This document shows positions 1 through 8,926 of a stretch of DNA of 64,000 nt, piece after piece; the first letter of the stretch is position 1, and each line of letters opens with the position of its first letter. The notes under the pieces were generated by a model. It saw only the letters and a program-made list of their open reading frames with translations. It made no database searches and was not told the origin of the DNA. Source of the DNA: Clostridium mediterraneense (GTDB lineage Bacteria; Bacillota; Clostridia; Clostridiales; Clostridiaceae); NCBI RefSeq assembly GCF_900091705.1, contig NZ_LT594785.1, positions 2,497,886 to 2,561,885 on the forward strand. The letters are read 5' to 3'. The position numbers were made by a program, and so were the translations under genes.

Positions 1-118
1 CCCCTAATATTACACTAAATTAATTTAACCAAAATTCACCATATAAATTATAACATCTAAATAACTTATATTTAAGAACTATATATTAATTATTTATTTT
101 AAATACATTAATACAATA

Positions 119-156
119 AAAAGGCTATCCTACATAGGATAGCCTTTTCTATTTTT
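119..156 (-). terminator. Intrinsic terminator, usable in both directions
   Basis: A perfect 12-bp stem, AAAAGGCTATCC with GGATAGCCTTTT, around the loop TACATA, with A and T runs on its flanks. It lies about 55 bases past the stop of the permease gene at 211. Confidence 0.85.
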
Positions 157-210
157 AACAATGAACTAAATGAATTTATCTATTGACTTTTTATTTATAT
201 TTTAATTTTT

Positions 211-2208
211 TTATTTTTTATTTTTTTCTTTAACTATATTTTTTACACCAGCATATGTTGAGAAGAAATATCCTCCATATATTATTACTATTAATAATAA
301 AACTATTAATGATGATGTAAATATACTTGCTTCACCAAAAGTACTAATAAATTTATTTATAGCATATATTGCAACTGCTGAATCTACTATTGCTAAGCTA
401 AGTGGTGCAGCAAAATAAATTAATATTTGCTTAAATACTGTTTTATTAATCATCCTATTAGTTGCACCAATCTTTCTTAAAGCTGAATATCTTTCAACAT
501 TATCACTAGCTTCTGAAAGTTGTTGAAGCGCAAGTACTGCAGCTGATGTTATTAAGAATATAACACCTAAGTAAATAACTATATAAAGAACTGCCATAGT
601 TAATCCTTGCATTTGTCCATAAGCTTCTATTCTAGTAGCACCTAATATATAAGGAGAATGATCATCATCACTATTATTAACTGTATTTAAGAAATTAGCA
701 TATTTTTGTTCTGCTTTTTCCTTATCAGCATTTCCATAATTTATATTTACTCCTGAAGAACTAAACTTTAAACCTTTAACATCTGAATCAGGTACTATAG
801 CTGTTCCCATATTATCTGTTATTCCTGATGTTGTAAGCCCCTCATCAATAACTTTACTATTTTCTACAGTATATTTTCTATCTCCTATTTGTATTTGCTT
901 TGTTTCTGAAAGTGCATTATTAAGTGCTGTTATACTTTTTGAGAAATTAGCTAATAATAAAGTTTGACCATTTTTAAGAGTTATAGGAGCTTTCCCTTCT
1001 AATTTTCTTAAATTATTATAATTAGTTAAGCTCATAACTTCTAATTCGCTATTATTAACTTTACTAAAATCAATATCTGATCCAATAAACTTAAATGGAG
1101 TACGATATATAGTATAGTATGCATATTTATCATCTGGTAAGAACTTAAATCCCTTTTGTGCTAATAAAGATTGTAAACTTTCTTGCTTAGCTGCCTTACT
1201 ATCACTACTAAATATGTAGAAACTAGCATCAAATGGTGTAGATTTTTTCAATCCACCTTCTAAAGAATTTTTAAAGCTAACTCCTGTTGATAAAGCTGAT
1301 ATTGTTACAAATAACATAAGTGATATTAATGACATTGATACAAAATTAGTATTAATCTTATTATTTATTTGTCTAACAACAAACATATTAAGTCCTTTGA
1401 AATAAACTCTCTTATTTCTCTTAATAATAAATATTAAGAATCCTGATACTCCAAAGAAGAATAAGAATGTTCCAACAAATCCAAGTACTATTGATGATAT
1501 AAATGGAAGACCTAAATCTCCAAGTCCATTTATACCTATAATTAAATATGCTGCAATTAACATTCCAAGTCCTATAATAAATATTAAGAATGATACTACT
1601 GGACTTTTTACTCTTATTTTTTCATTTTTTCTTCCCGCAACTAATAGATCTAAAAGTTTATACTTAGAAACTACTACTACATTAAAGATCATAACTAATA
1701 AATATATTACTGCAAAGTATATTATAGTTTTTAGTATTGCTGTTCCTGAAATAATAAATGTAAATTTAGTCATTGAAACTGTAAATAATTTTGCTGTAAG
1801 TACTGATAATCCTTGTGATACTATTGCTCCAAGAACAAGACCTATTATAAGTGAGAAAATACCTACACAAACAGTTTCTAATAATAATATTCTAGATACT
1901 TTAGTTTTTCCCATACCTAGTGTCATATAAACTGCTAATTCTTTTTTTCTCTTTTTAATAAGAAAATTATTAGCATATATAATTAAACAACCAAGTATAA
2001 TTGATACAAACACTGAAAGATATGACATTGAACTTTGTACAACCTTCATTGACTCTTTCTGTGAACTTGATAATTGTAGCATAGCTTGTTGTGCTTCTAT
2101 TGAGTTAAAAGCATAAAATATACAAACTGCAAAAGTTAAAGTTAAGAAATAAATTGTATAGTCTTTAAAGCTCTTAACTACATTATTCCTAGCAATTTTA
2201 AAGTACAT
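211..2208 (-). CDS. BceB-type ABC transporter permease (FtsX family)
   Basis: Membrane half of a BceAB-type transporter. Family members protect against cell-wall-active peptides such as bacitracin and pass a signal to a BceS-type kinase. Layout is typical: one N-terminal helix (about residues 17-36), a first FtsX helix group to about 185, more helices to about 305, an extracellular domain of about 200 residues, and a C-terminal FtsX helix group with LRKIGAT. I start it at the ATG at 2208 (665 residues) because GGAGGTAATT lies just upstream; an ATG 27 bases earlier has no ribosome site. It overlaps the ATPase stop by 11 bases, so translation is probably coupled. Substrate is not readable from sequence. 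Confidence 0.93.
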   Translation of the reverse strand: MYFKIARNNVVKSFKDYTIYFLTLTFAVCIFYAFNSIEAQQAMLQLSSSQKESMKVVQSSMSYLSVFVSIILGCLIIYANNFLIKKRKKELAVYMTLGMGKTKVSRILLLETVCVGIFSLIIGLVLGAIVSQGLSVLTAKLFTVSMTKFTFIISGTAILKTIIYFAVIYLLVMIFNVVVVSKYKLLDLLVAGRKNEKIRVKSPVVSFLIFIIGLGMLIAAYLIIGINGLGDLGLPFISSIVLGFVGTFLFFFGVSGFLIFIIKRNKRVYFKGLNMFVVRQINNKINTNFVSMSLISLMLFVTISALSTGVSFKNSLEGGLKKSTPFDASFYIFSSDSKAAKQESLQSLLAQKGFKFLPDDKYAYYTIYRTPFKFIGSDIDFSKVNNSELEVMSLTNYNNLRKLEGKAPITLKNGQTLLLANFSKSITALNNALSETKQIQIGDRKYTVENSKVIDEGLTTSGITDNMGTAIVPDSDVKGLKFSSSGVNINYGNADKEKAEQKYANFLNTVNNSDDDHSPYILGATRIEAYGQMQGLTMAVLYIVIYLGVIFLITSAAVLALQQLSEASDNVERYSALRKIGATNRMINKTVFKQILIYFAAPLSLAIVDSAVAIYAINKFISTFGEASIFTSSLIVLLLIVIIYGGYFFSTYAGVKNIVKEKNKK

Positions 2209-2959
2209 CTGAATTACCTCCAAGTAGAGTAACAACCTCCATTATTTCGTTAAAGAATTCTTTTCTTGATTTATTACCTTTAACAATTTCCTTATAAATT
2301 TGTCCATCCTTTATAAAGAATATCCTTCTTGCATAACTCGCAGTAAAGGCATCGTGTGTTACCATTAATATAGTAGTTTTTAATTCTTGATTTAATTTTT
2401 CAAATGATTCTAAAAGCATTCCTGATGATTTTGAATCAAGAGCTCCTGTTGGTTCATCTGCAAGCATTATGCTTGGATGAGTTACTATCGCTCTTGCTGA
2501 TGCAACTCTTTGTTTTTGTCCACCTGACATTTCATAAGGATATTTATTTAAAACTTTTTCTATCCCAAGCTTCTTAGCAGCTTCTACGACTAACCCGTCT
2601 ATTTCTGAGTGCTTTCTTCCTTGAATAGTTAAAGCTAAAGCTATATTTTCATAAGCTGTTAAAGTATCTAAAAGGTTAAAGTCCTGAAATACAAAGCCAA
2701 GTTCATCTCTTCTAAAACTTTCTAAGGCTCTGCCCTTCATTCCAACTATATTTTTACCGTTTATTATTATGTCTCCACTTGTTGGGTTATCAATTGTAGC
2801 TATACAGTTTAGAAGAGTTGTTTTACCACTTCCTGAAGGCCCCATTATCCCAACAAATTCACCCTCTTCTACTGATAAACTTATACCATTAAGTGCTTTT
2901 GTTTTATTTTCTTTACTTCCATATGTTTTTTGTATATTACTAACCTTTAATATTTCCAT
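2198..2959 (-). CDS. BceA-type ABC transporter ATP-binding protein
   Basis: Cytoplasmic ATPase that powers the permease encoded directly downstream. All family motifs are visible in 253 residues: Walker A GPSGSGKTT near residue 40, Q-loop FQDFNLLD, signature SGGQKQR, Walker B IMLADEPTGALD, and the switch His in VTHD. The C-terminal tail EIMEVVTLLGG is shared with the second ATPase (3313-4077) and with a relic at 6052-6192, marking the three as one paralog set. The start has a strong CGGAGGATT ribosome site. It is the first gene of a two-gene operon, with a promoter block upstream that matches that of the second module. Confidence 0.94.
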   Translation of the reverse strand: MEILKVSNIQKTYGSKENKTKALNGISLSVEEGEFVGIMGPSGSGKTTLLNCIATIDNPTSGDIIINGKNIVGMKGRALESFRRDELGFVFQDFNLLDTLTAYENIALALTIQGRKHSEIDGLVVEAAKKLGIEKVLNKYPYEMSGGQKQRVASARAIVTHPSIMLADEPTGALDSKSSGMLLESFEKLNQELKTTILMVTHDAFTASYARRIFFIKDGQIYKEIVKGNKSRKEFFNEIMEVVTLLGGNSDVL

Positions 2960-3001
2960 TGATAATCCTCCGTTTTTTTAATAATCATTAACTCTAAACA
3001 T

Positions 3002-3066
3002 AGTTTACCCCATTTGAGTAATCCTTAGTATCGATTTATCTTTCAACTACATTACATTTTTGTAAG
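3002..3066 (-). promoter_or_regulatory. Putative regulated promoter and operator of BceAB module 1
   Basis: On the minus strand a -10-like TAAACT (3002-3007) has only a poor -35 (TACTAA, 17 bases upstream), and an exact inverted repeat TTACA-TTTT-TGTAA (3052-3065) lies just beyond it. The blocks GGGGTAAACTAT and GAAAGATAAATCGATA recur almost unchanged before module 2. A weak -35 plus an upstream repeat suits an activator such as the BceR-type regulator encoded at 7366-8046. Binding is inferred. Confidence 0.5.
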
Positions 3067-3081
3067 ACAAGCATAAAACAC

Positions 3082-3249
3082 TTTATCATAGATAGAAAGC
3101 CATCTTATGCTTATGCAATTTATGCTCCAAACTGCTATTTACTAGGTATCAATATTAAGCAAGATATAAATTCGCAAAATACAACTACGCTTAGTGAAAT
3201 CTTAAAAGGAGCTAAGTCATCAGTAACTGGAATAGGAATGAGTTTTTAA
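3082..3249 (+). pseudogene. C-terminal coding relic of an unknown protein
   Basis: An open plus-strand frame without a usable start ends in TAA at 3247-3249. It reads as a natural protein end, including APNCYLLGINIKQDINSQ and finally SVTGIGMSF, and it is followed by a terminator. Its start is lost in the promoter region of the neighbouring minus-strand operon. I do not recognise the family. It is probably the remains of a gene removed when the transporter modules were rearranged. Confidence 0.4.
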
Positions 3250-3252
3250 CAT

Positions 3253-3291
3253 AAAAAAGTACTAAGACTTATAAGTCTTAGTACTTTTTTT
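3253..3291. terminator. Bidirectional intrinsic terminator
   Basis: A long self-complementary stem, AAGTACTAAGACTT paired with AAGTCTTAGTACTT, has A and T runs on either side. It can end the ATPase transcript (stop at 3313) on the minus strand and the coding relic on the plus strand. Confidence 0.9.
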
Positions 3292-3312
3292 AAGAATTCA
3301 ACTATTTATATT

Positions 3313-4077
3313 TTAAAATAGCTCTACATCTCCACCAAGAAGTGTTACAACTTCTATTATTCTATTAAAGAATTCTTTCCTACTACTATTACCTTTTACT
3401 ATTTCATTAAATATTCTTCCATCTTTTATAAATAATATTCTATCTGCATAACTAGCAGTAAAAGCATCATGGGTAACCATTATAATAGTAGTTTTCATTT
3501 CTTCATTTAAATTTTTAAACATCTCTAATAATGAATTTGCTGATTTTGAATCAAGTGCTCCTGTTGGCTCATCTGCAAGAATAAGACTTGGATCTGATAC
3601 AATAGCTCTTGCACAAGCAACTCTTTGCTTTTGCCCTCCTGACATTTCATAAGGATATTTGTCTATTATATTTTCTATCCCTAAAATTTTTGCTGCATTA
3701 CTAACAAGAGAATCTATTTCTTTATAATTTCTACCTTGTATAGTTAAAGAAAGAGCTATATTTTCATGAGCTGTTAAAGTATCTAAAAGATTATATTCTT
3801 GAAATATAAAACCTAATTCTTGTGACTTAAATTTTTCTCTTTCTTTTTCTTTAAATTTAGTTATATCCTTACCATTTATAATTATATCCCCTGTACTAAC
3901 TTTCTCCATAGTTGATATACATTTTAAAAGAGTAGTCTTACCACTTCCTGATGGACCCATTATTCCAACAAATTCACCTTTATAAGCTGAAAAACTTATA
4001 TTATCTATAGCTTTTGTTATATTACTCTTGTTTCCATAATATTTTTCTATATTTTTAACTTCTAATACTCTATCCAT
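3313..4077 (-). CDS. BceA-type ABC transporter ATP-binding protein, second module
   Basis: ATPase of the second BceAB-type transporter, 254 residues, close paralog of the ATPase at 2198-2959. Walker A GPSGSGKTT, signature SGGQKQR, Walker B LILADEPTGALD and the VTHD switch region are all present, so it should be active. Unlike module 1, it lies after its permease and begins at the permease stop (start and stop touch at 4077), which implies coupled translation. The usual place of an ATPase gene, before the permease, holds only a 46-codon relic, so this copy has probably replaced the lost one. Confidence 0.93.
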   Translation of the reverse strand: MDRVLEVKNIEKYYGNKSNITKAIDNISFSAYKGEFVGIMGPSGSGKTTLLKCISTMEKVSTGDIIINGKDITKFKEKEREKFKSQELGFIFQEYNLLDTLTAHENIALSLTIQGRNYKEIDSLVSNAAKILGIENIIDKYPYEMSGGQKQRVACARAIVSDPSLILADEPTGALDSKSANSLLEMFKNLNEEMKTTIIMVTHDAFTASYADRILFIKDGRIFNEIVKGNSSRKEFFNRIIEVVTLLGGDVELF

Positions 4078-6062
4078 TACTTTTCCTTAACTATATTCTT
4101 AACTCCAACATATGTTGAATAGAAATATCCTCCGTATATTATTATTATTAACATCAATACCATTATTGAAGATACAAATATACTTGCTTCTCCAAACATA
4201 TTAATAAATTCACTTGCAACATTTATCGCCACTATTGAATCTACTATTGCAAGAATAAGTGGTGTCATAAAATAAATAAATATTTGCTCAAAAATTGTTT
4301 TACTAATCATTTCATTAGTTGCACCAATCTTTCTTAAAGCTGAATATCTTTCAACATTATCACTAGCTTCTGAAAGTTGTTGAAGGGCAAGCACTGCTGC
4401 TGATGTTATTAAGAAAATAATTCCAAGATAGATAACTATATAAAGAATAGTCATTATTATACCTTGGTTTTCTGAATAAGCCATTTGTCTAGTTGTTCCC
4501 TCAATATATTGTCCATTTATCTTATCATTAACATGCTCTAAAAAATTAGAATAATATTCTTCATCTTTTTGCATATCAGAGGAACTATAATTTATGTTAA
4601 TACCAGACATACTATATTCTAAGTCCTTAGTATCTGCATCAGGAACTATTATAGTTCCAGTATTCATTGACATCTGTGTTGACATTAACGCTTCATCAAT
4701 AATTTTATCATTCTTTATAGTATATTTTTTATTTCCAACTTCTACTTGCTTTGTTTTTGCTAAAGCATTATTAAATATTTTTATATTTTGATCAAAATTA
4801 CATAATAATATTGCCTGTTGATTTTCAAGAGTTACAGGAGATTTACCTTCTAATTCTCTAATCTTATTGTAATCTGTAAGACTCATAACATCTATATCAC
4901 TTCCACCAAATGAAGATAATTTAACTTGTTCATTAGCAAACTCTATAGGTGCTCTATATACGGTAAAATATTCATATTTATCTCCTGGCATTACTTTAAA
5001 ATGCTTTTTTTCTAATGTAGATTTTATAGTATTAGTATCAGTTATCATTTTACTATCTGAATTATTAAATGCATATAAACTTACATCAAATGGAGTAGAT
5101 CTTTTTAAACTTTGTTCTAAAGAATTTTTAAAACTCACTCCTGTTGATAGAGCCACTATTGTTATAAATAACATAAGTGATATTAATGACATTGATACAA
5201 AATTAGTATTAATCCTATTGTTTATTTGTCTAACAACAAATGAATTTAAACGCTTATAATAAAATTTTTTATTTCTTTTAGCGATAAATACTAAGAAACC
5301 AGATAAACCAAAGAAAAATAAAAATGTTCCAACAAAACCAAGTAATATACTTAAACCAAATATAGATGCAGACTCTAATCTATCAAGACTTATCATTATA
5401 TAAGCCGATACTAGAGCTCCAACTCCTAAAATAAATACTATAAATGAAATTATTGTATTCTTAATTTTTATACTTTCATTTTTTCTCTCAGCTGTAAGTA
5501 GATCTAGAAGTTTATATTTGGAAACTACCACTACATTAAAGATCATAACTAGTAAATATATTACTGCAAAGTATATTATAGTTTTTAATATTGCTTCTCC
5601 TGAAATTATAAATTCAAACCTACTCATTGATACTTCAAATAAATTTGATGTGATTATTGATAAGCCTTGTGAAACAAAAATCCCTATAACAATACCTATA
5701 ACAAGTGATAATAAGCCAATAAAGATAGTTTCTAATAATAATATTCTTGAAACTTTTGTTTTCCCCATACCTAATATCATATAAACGGCTAGTTCCTTTT
5801 TTCTCTTTTTAATAAGAAAATTATTTGCATATATAATTAAACAACCAAGTATAATTGATACGAATATTGAAAGATAAGACATTACCATTTGAATAAGTTC
5901 AATATATTCCTTTTGTGACCTTGATAAATCAAGCATAGCTTGTTGTGCCCCTATTGAATTAAAGGCATAAAATATACAAACTGCAAAACTTAATGTTAAG
6001 AAATAAATTGTATAGTCTTTAAAACTTTTAACTACATTATTTTTTGCAATCTTAAAGTACAT
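4077..6062 (-). CDS. BceB-type ABC transporter permease, second module
   Basis: FtsX-family permease of 661 residues, strongly similar throughout to the permease at 211-2208, including the N-terminal MYFKIA..NNVVKSFKDYTIYF and the C-terminal YSALRKIGAT segment. Most divergence is in the extracellular domain (about residues 310-515), the part that decides ligand recognition in this family, so the two transporters may answer different peptides. The ATG at 6062 is chosen because GCGGAGGGAAT sits just before it; an ATG 27 bases upstream has none. The start overlaps the stop of the ATPase relic (6052), exactly as in module 1, so reading of the relic may still help initiation. Confidence 0.92.
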   Translation of the reverse strand: MYFKIAKNNVVKSFKDYTIYFLTLSFAVCIFYAFNSIGAQQAMLDLSRSQKEYIELIQMVMSYLSIFVSIILGCLIIYANNFLIKKRKKELAVYMILGMGKTKVSRILLLETIFIGLLSLVIGIVIGIFVSQGLSIITSNLFEVSMSRFEFIISGEAILKTIIYFAVIYLLVMIFNVVVVSKYKLLDLLTAERKNESIKIKNTIISFIVFILGVGALVSAYIMISLDRLESASIFGLSILLGFVGTFLFFFGLSGFLVFIAKRNKKFYYKRLNSFVVRQINNRINTNFVSMSLISLMLFITIVALSTGVSFKNSLEQSLKRSTPFDVSLYAFNNSDSKMITDTNTIKSTLEKKHFKVMPGDKYEYFTVYRAPIEFANEQVKLSSFGGSDIDVMSLTDYNKIRELEGKSPVTLENQQAILLCNFDQNIKIFNNALAKTKQVEVGNKKYTIKNDKIIDEALMSTQMSMNTGTIIVPDADTKDLEYSMSGININYSSSDMQKDEEYYSNFLEHVNDKINGQYIEGTTRQMAYSENQGIIMTILYIVIYLGIIFLITSAAVLALQQLSEASDNVERYSALRKIGATNEMISKTIFEQIFIYFMTPLILAIVDSIVAINVASEFINMFGEASIFVSSIMVLMLIIIIYGGYFYSTYVGVKNIVKEK

Positions 6063-6192
6063 CTCTATTCCCTCCGCATAGAGTAACAACTTCTATTATT
6101 TCACTAGAAAATTCACCTGTTGATTTATCTTCTTTAACAAGTCCCTTATTAATATAATTTTTTTCTATATTATTAATTTCTAATATCGTCAA
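6052..6192 (-). pseudogene. Internally deleted BceA-type ATPase, 46-codon relic
   Basis: The frame opens with TTG where the intact paralog has ATG, after a ribosome site GGAGGGG. It encodes MTILEINNIEKNY, matching the ATPase N-terminus MEILKVSNIQKTY, then jumps to FSSEIIEVVTLCGGNRDVL, matching the C-terminus FFNEIMEVVTLLGGNSDVL. About 200 codons with every ATP-binding motif are missing, yet the frame is open to the natural stop. It may survive as a leader that couples translation to the permease, because the stop/start overlap is kept. Confidence 0.85.
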
Positions 6193-6237
6193 TGATAAAC
6201 CCCTCCATTTTAATAAAATACTTATTACTCTAAAGAT

Positions 6238-6306
6238 AGTTTACCCCTTTTTTATATGTTCTAATATCGATTTAACTTTCATATATCTTACAACTTCGTA
6301 AGATAT
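6238..6306 (-). promoter_or_regulatory. Putative regulated promoter and operator of BceAB module 2
   Basis: It repeats the arrangement before module 1: -10-like TAAACT (6238-6243) within GGGGTAAACTAT, a poor -35, the block GAAAGTTAAATCGATA, then a perfect 9-bp inverted repeat ATATCTTAC-AACTTC-GTAAGATAT (6283-6306). No T run follows on the minus strand, so it is unlikely to be a terminator. It is a good candidate site for the response regulator of this locus. Confidence 0.55.
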
Positions 6307-6320
6307 ACTCAATAAAATAT

Positions 6321-7331
6321 CTAAATATTAGTTGTTCCCCCTAAAGGTATCCTTATTTCTAATTCAGTCCCTTCACCTACTGTAGATCTTATATCTAAAC
6401 CTAAATTAAGTTTTACACATAACTTTTTACAAAGATATAATCCTATTCCTGTTGATTTACCAAAAATTCTTCCGTTATCACCAGTAAAACCTTTTTCAAA
6501 CACTCTATCTATATCTCTTTTTGATATACCAACTCCATTGTCTTTAATAGTAAGACGTATAAATTCTTTTTGCTTTTCAGAATTTATTTCTATTTTTGCT
6601 CCTTCAGATTTTGAATATTTAATAGCATTCTGGATTATCTGATTTATAATAAATCCAAGCCATTTTTCATCTGTAAATACCTCTTCATCTAAATCTCCAA
6701 GACTAAGACTTATTCTCTTATTTATAAAATCTCTTGCATTGGATTTAACAACCTTCATAACTATAGGTTTTAAAGGAACTTTTTTAACCACATAATCTTT
6801 ACTTACATCTTTACTTCTTGAATAATATAAAACCTGCTCTATAAAACCATCAACCTTATCAAGCTCAGCATCTATTTTTCTAGTAACTTCATCATTGTGA
6901 TTTTCTATAACTAATTTTGCAGAAGCTATTGGAGTTTTTATTTCATGAACCCAAGTTTCTATGTACTCTTTATACTCTTCACTATCAAGTCTATATTTTT
7001 TAACATTCTCATTCATCGATCTATTAGCTTCTCTAAGAACTTCATGTAAGATTTTTCCCTCTAAAAAATTAGGTTCCTTTATAACTTCTGAAATAAGAAA
7101 CTTTTGATCAAGTCCATCAATAACAGACTCTACATCTGAATAATATCTTTTTACTTTAAAATATTCATATAATATATAAATACAAAGAGGAGCAAACCAT
7201 ATAATAAATATCCATAGAGTTATTGTTAAACTAAATTTTGCAATCCCCATAACAGCTGCAAATAATAAAAATGTAACTAAATTGATTATAATAAAGAATA
7301 ATCTTTCTTTTATATAAGCTCCGAATCTCAA
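6321..7331 (-). CDS. BceS-type intramembrane-sensing histidine kinase
   Basis: Sensor kinase of the two-component system. Two N-terminal helices are joined by only a few residues, so there is no outer sensor domain; such kinases are driven by a BceAB-type transporter. The kinase core follows: phosphoacceptor box HEIKTPIASAK, N box NQIIQNAIKYSK, DNGVGI, and GKSTGIGLYLCKKL. I prefer the TTG at 7331 (336 residues) because AAAGGAGA lies 8 bases upstream. The ATG at 7349 would put that ribosome site inside the gene and has none of its own. It follows the regulator gene by about 35 bases in one operon. Confidence 0.92.
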   Translation of the reverse strand: MRFGAYIKERLFFIIINLVTFLLFAAVMGIAKFSLTITLWIFIIWFAPLCIYILYEYFKVKRYYSDVESVIDGLDQKFLISEVIKEPNFLEGKILHEVLREANRSMNENVKKYRLDSEEYKEYIETWVHEIKTPIASAKLVIENHNDEVTRKIDAELDKVDGFIEQVLYYSRSKDVSKDYVVKKVPLKPIVMKVVKSNARDFINKRISLSLGDLDEEVFTDEKWLGFIINQIIQNAIKYSKSEGAKIEINSEKQKEFIRLTIKDNGVGISKRDIDRVFEKGFTGDNGRIFGKSTGIGLYLCKKLCVKLNLGLDIRSTVGEGTELEIRIPLGGTTNI

Positions 7332-7365
7332 CCGGCAGTCTCCTTTCATCTTAAGTTAAATAAAT

Positions 7366-8046
7366 CTATGGCATTATATAACCAAGACCTCTTCTAGTTT
7401 CTATAGCATCATAAATTTCAATTAACTCTAGTTTTTTTCTAAGTCTTGTTATATTTACAGAAAGAGTATTATCATCAACAAAGAAATCAGTTGACCATAA
7501 ATAATTCATAAGGTCTTCTCTTGAAACTATTTTCTCTTTATTCTTCATTAAATATGAAAGAATCTTCATTTCATTCTTAGTTATTTCCTCTTTCTTTCCA
7601 CTTTTAATATTTTCTATAAATCCAGTTGAAAGATTGAGCTTTAATCCATTGTGCTCTAAATTATCATCATTAGTACTTCTATTTCCATAAGTTCTTTTTA
7701 AAATAGCTTCTATTCTTGCAAGAAGAATTTGAGTATTATATGGCTTAGTTACAAAATCATCAGCTCCAATATTCATACTCATAAGTTCATCTATTTCACT
7801 ATTTCTACTAGTAACTATAATAATAGGTACAGAAGAAATCTTTCTAATTTCTCTACATATATAATAACCATCATAAACAGGTAAATTTATATCTAAAAGA
7901 ATTAGATCACCATTTTCTTTATTAATTACATCTACTATATTATTAAAATCATCTGGTGCAGTAACTTCATAACCATATTTCTCTAAAAATTCTTTTAATT
8001 CTAATCTAATAGTTTCTGAATCCTCAACTATTATAATTTTATTCAT
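7366..8046 (-). CDS. BceR-type response regulator (OmpR family)
   Basis: Response regulator of 226 residues. The receiver domain holds the acidic pair near residues 8-9, the phosphoacceptor Asp52 in LILLDINLP, and Lys101 in VTKPYN. A winged-helix DNA-binding domain follows, ending NITRLRKKLE..GLGYIMP. It is encoded just before its kinase with a good AGGAGTGGTG ribosome site. In this family it switches on BceAB-type transporter operons. The matching inverted repeats at 3052-3065 and 6283-6306 are its likely targets, which is inference. Confidence 0.95.
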   Translation of the reverse strand: MNKIIIVEDSETIRLELKEFLEKYGYEVTAPDDFNNIVDVINKENGDLILLDINLPVYDGYYICREIRKISSVPIIIVTSRNSEIDELMSMNIGADDFVTKPYNTQILLARIEAILKRTYGNRSTNDDNLEHNGLKLNLSTGFIENIKSGKKEEITKNEMKILSYLMKNKEKIVSREDLMNYLWSTDFFVDDNTLSVNITRLRKKLELIEIYDAIETRRGLGYIMP

Positions 8047-8115
8047 TAATCACCACTCCTTATCTTCAGTATAATCTTATATTATCTAAATTATATCATA
8101 TAGTATTTTATTGCT

Positions 8116-8910
8116 TTAAAACTCTTTTTCTTCCGAAACTAAATCAAGTATTTCTTTAAAAAACTCTTTTTGAGTTTTATTTTCTTTATCTATTTCATTA
8201 CCTATCCTTCCATCTTTTATATATAATACTTTTCTTGCATATGAAGCAACAGTTGCATCATGAGTTACCATAATAATAGTTATATTTTTCTCATTATTTA
8301 TATTTTTAAAGAAATTCATTACAGCCTTGGAATTTTTACTATCTAAATTTCCTGTTGGCTCATCAGCTACTAAAATCTTAGGTCCTGCTACTAATGCTCT
8401 TGCAGTAGCAATTCTTTGCTTTTCTCCACCTGAACACTGAGCTGGATATTTATCTAATAAATCTTCTACTCCAAGAATCTTAGCTATTTCATCCACTTTC
8501 TTATCTACTTCTTTCTTTGATTCTTTTTTTAAGGTAAGTGGCATAGCTATATTTTCTCTACATGTAAGTAATTCTAATAAATTAAAATCTTGAAAAACAA
8601 ATCCTATTGTTTTATATCTAATCTCAGCAATATCCTTCTCTCTTAATGTATTCAAAGACTTCCCATATATAGATACGCTCCCTTTTGTAGGTGTATCTAA
8701 AGTTGAAAGCATATTTATAAGTGTAGACTTACCAGCTCCTGATGGACCCATTACTGCAATAAAATCTCCTTCATCTATAGATAAGTTAATTGAATCAACA
8801 GCAAAAGTTGATGATTTTTTCCTTACAATTGCATCTATTTTAAATAAATCTCCTTTCACATATTGAGAATATTCTTTAGTTAAATTTTTAGCTACTATAA
8901 CTGAACTCAT
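8116..8910 (-). CDS. ABC transporter ATP-binding protein of a split-permease system
   Basis: MacB/BceA-like ATPase of 264 residues with Walker A GPSGAGKST, Q-loop FQDFNLLE, signature CSGGEKQR, Walker B ILVADEPTGNLD and VTHD. It is more distant from the two other ATPases here, with an added N-terminal stretch of about 15 residues before the first strand (KGDLFKIDAIVRKKS region). It lies 16 bases after the permease gene interrupted by a stop codon and about 70 bases before the response regulator. If the permease is dead, this ATPase lacks its own membrane partner. Confidence 0.92.
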   Translation of the reverse strand: MSSVIVAKNLTKEYSQYVKGDLFKIDAIVRKKSSTFAVDSINLSIDEGDFIAVMGPSGAGKSTLINMLSTLDTPTKGSVSIYGKSLNTLREKDIAEIRYKTIGFVFQDFNLLELLTCRENIAMPLTLKKESKKEVDKKVDEIAKILGVEDLLDKYPAQCSGGEKQRIATARALVAGPKILVADEPTGNLDSKNSKAVMNFFKNINNEKNITIIMVTHDATVASYARKVLYIKDGRIGNEIDKENKTQKEFFKEILDLVSEEKEF

Positions 8911-8926
8911 CTTCTCTCCCCCTATA

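Noticed and set aside
6283..6306. Inverted repeat as a terminator of the kinase gene
   Set aside because: No T run follows on the minus strand, and its place matches the repeat before the other module.
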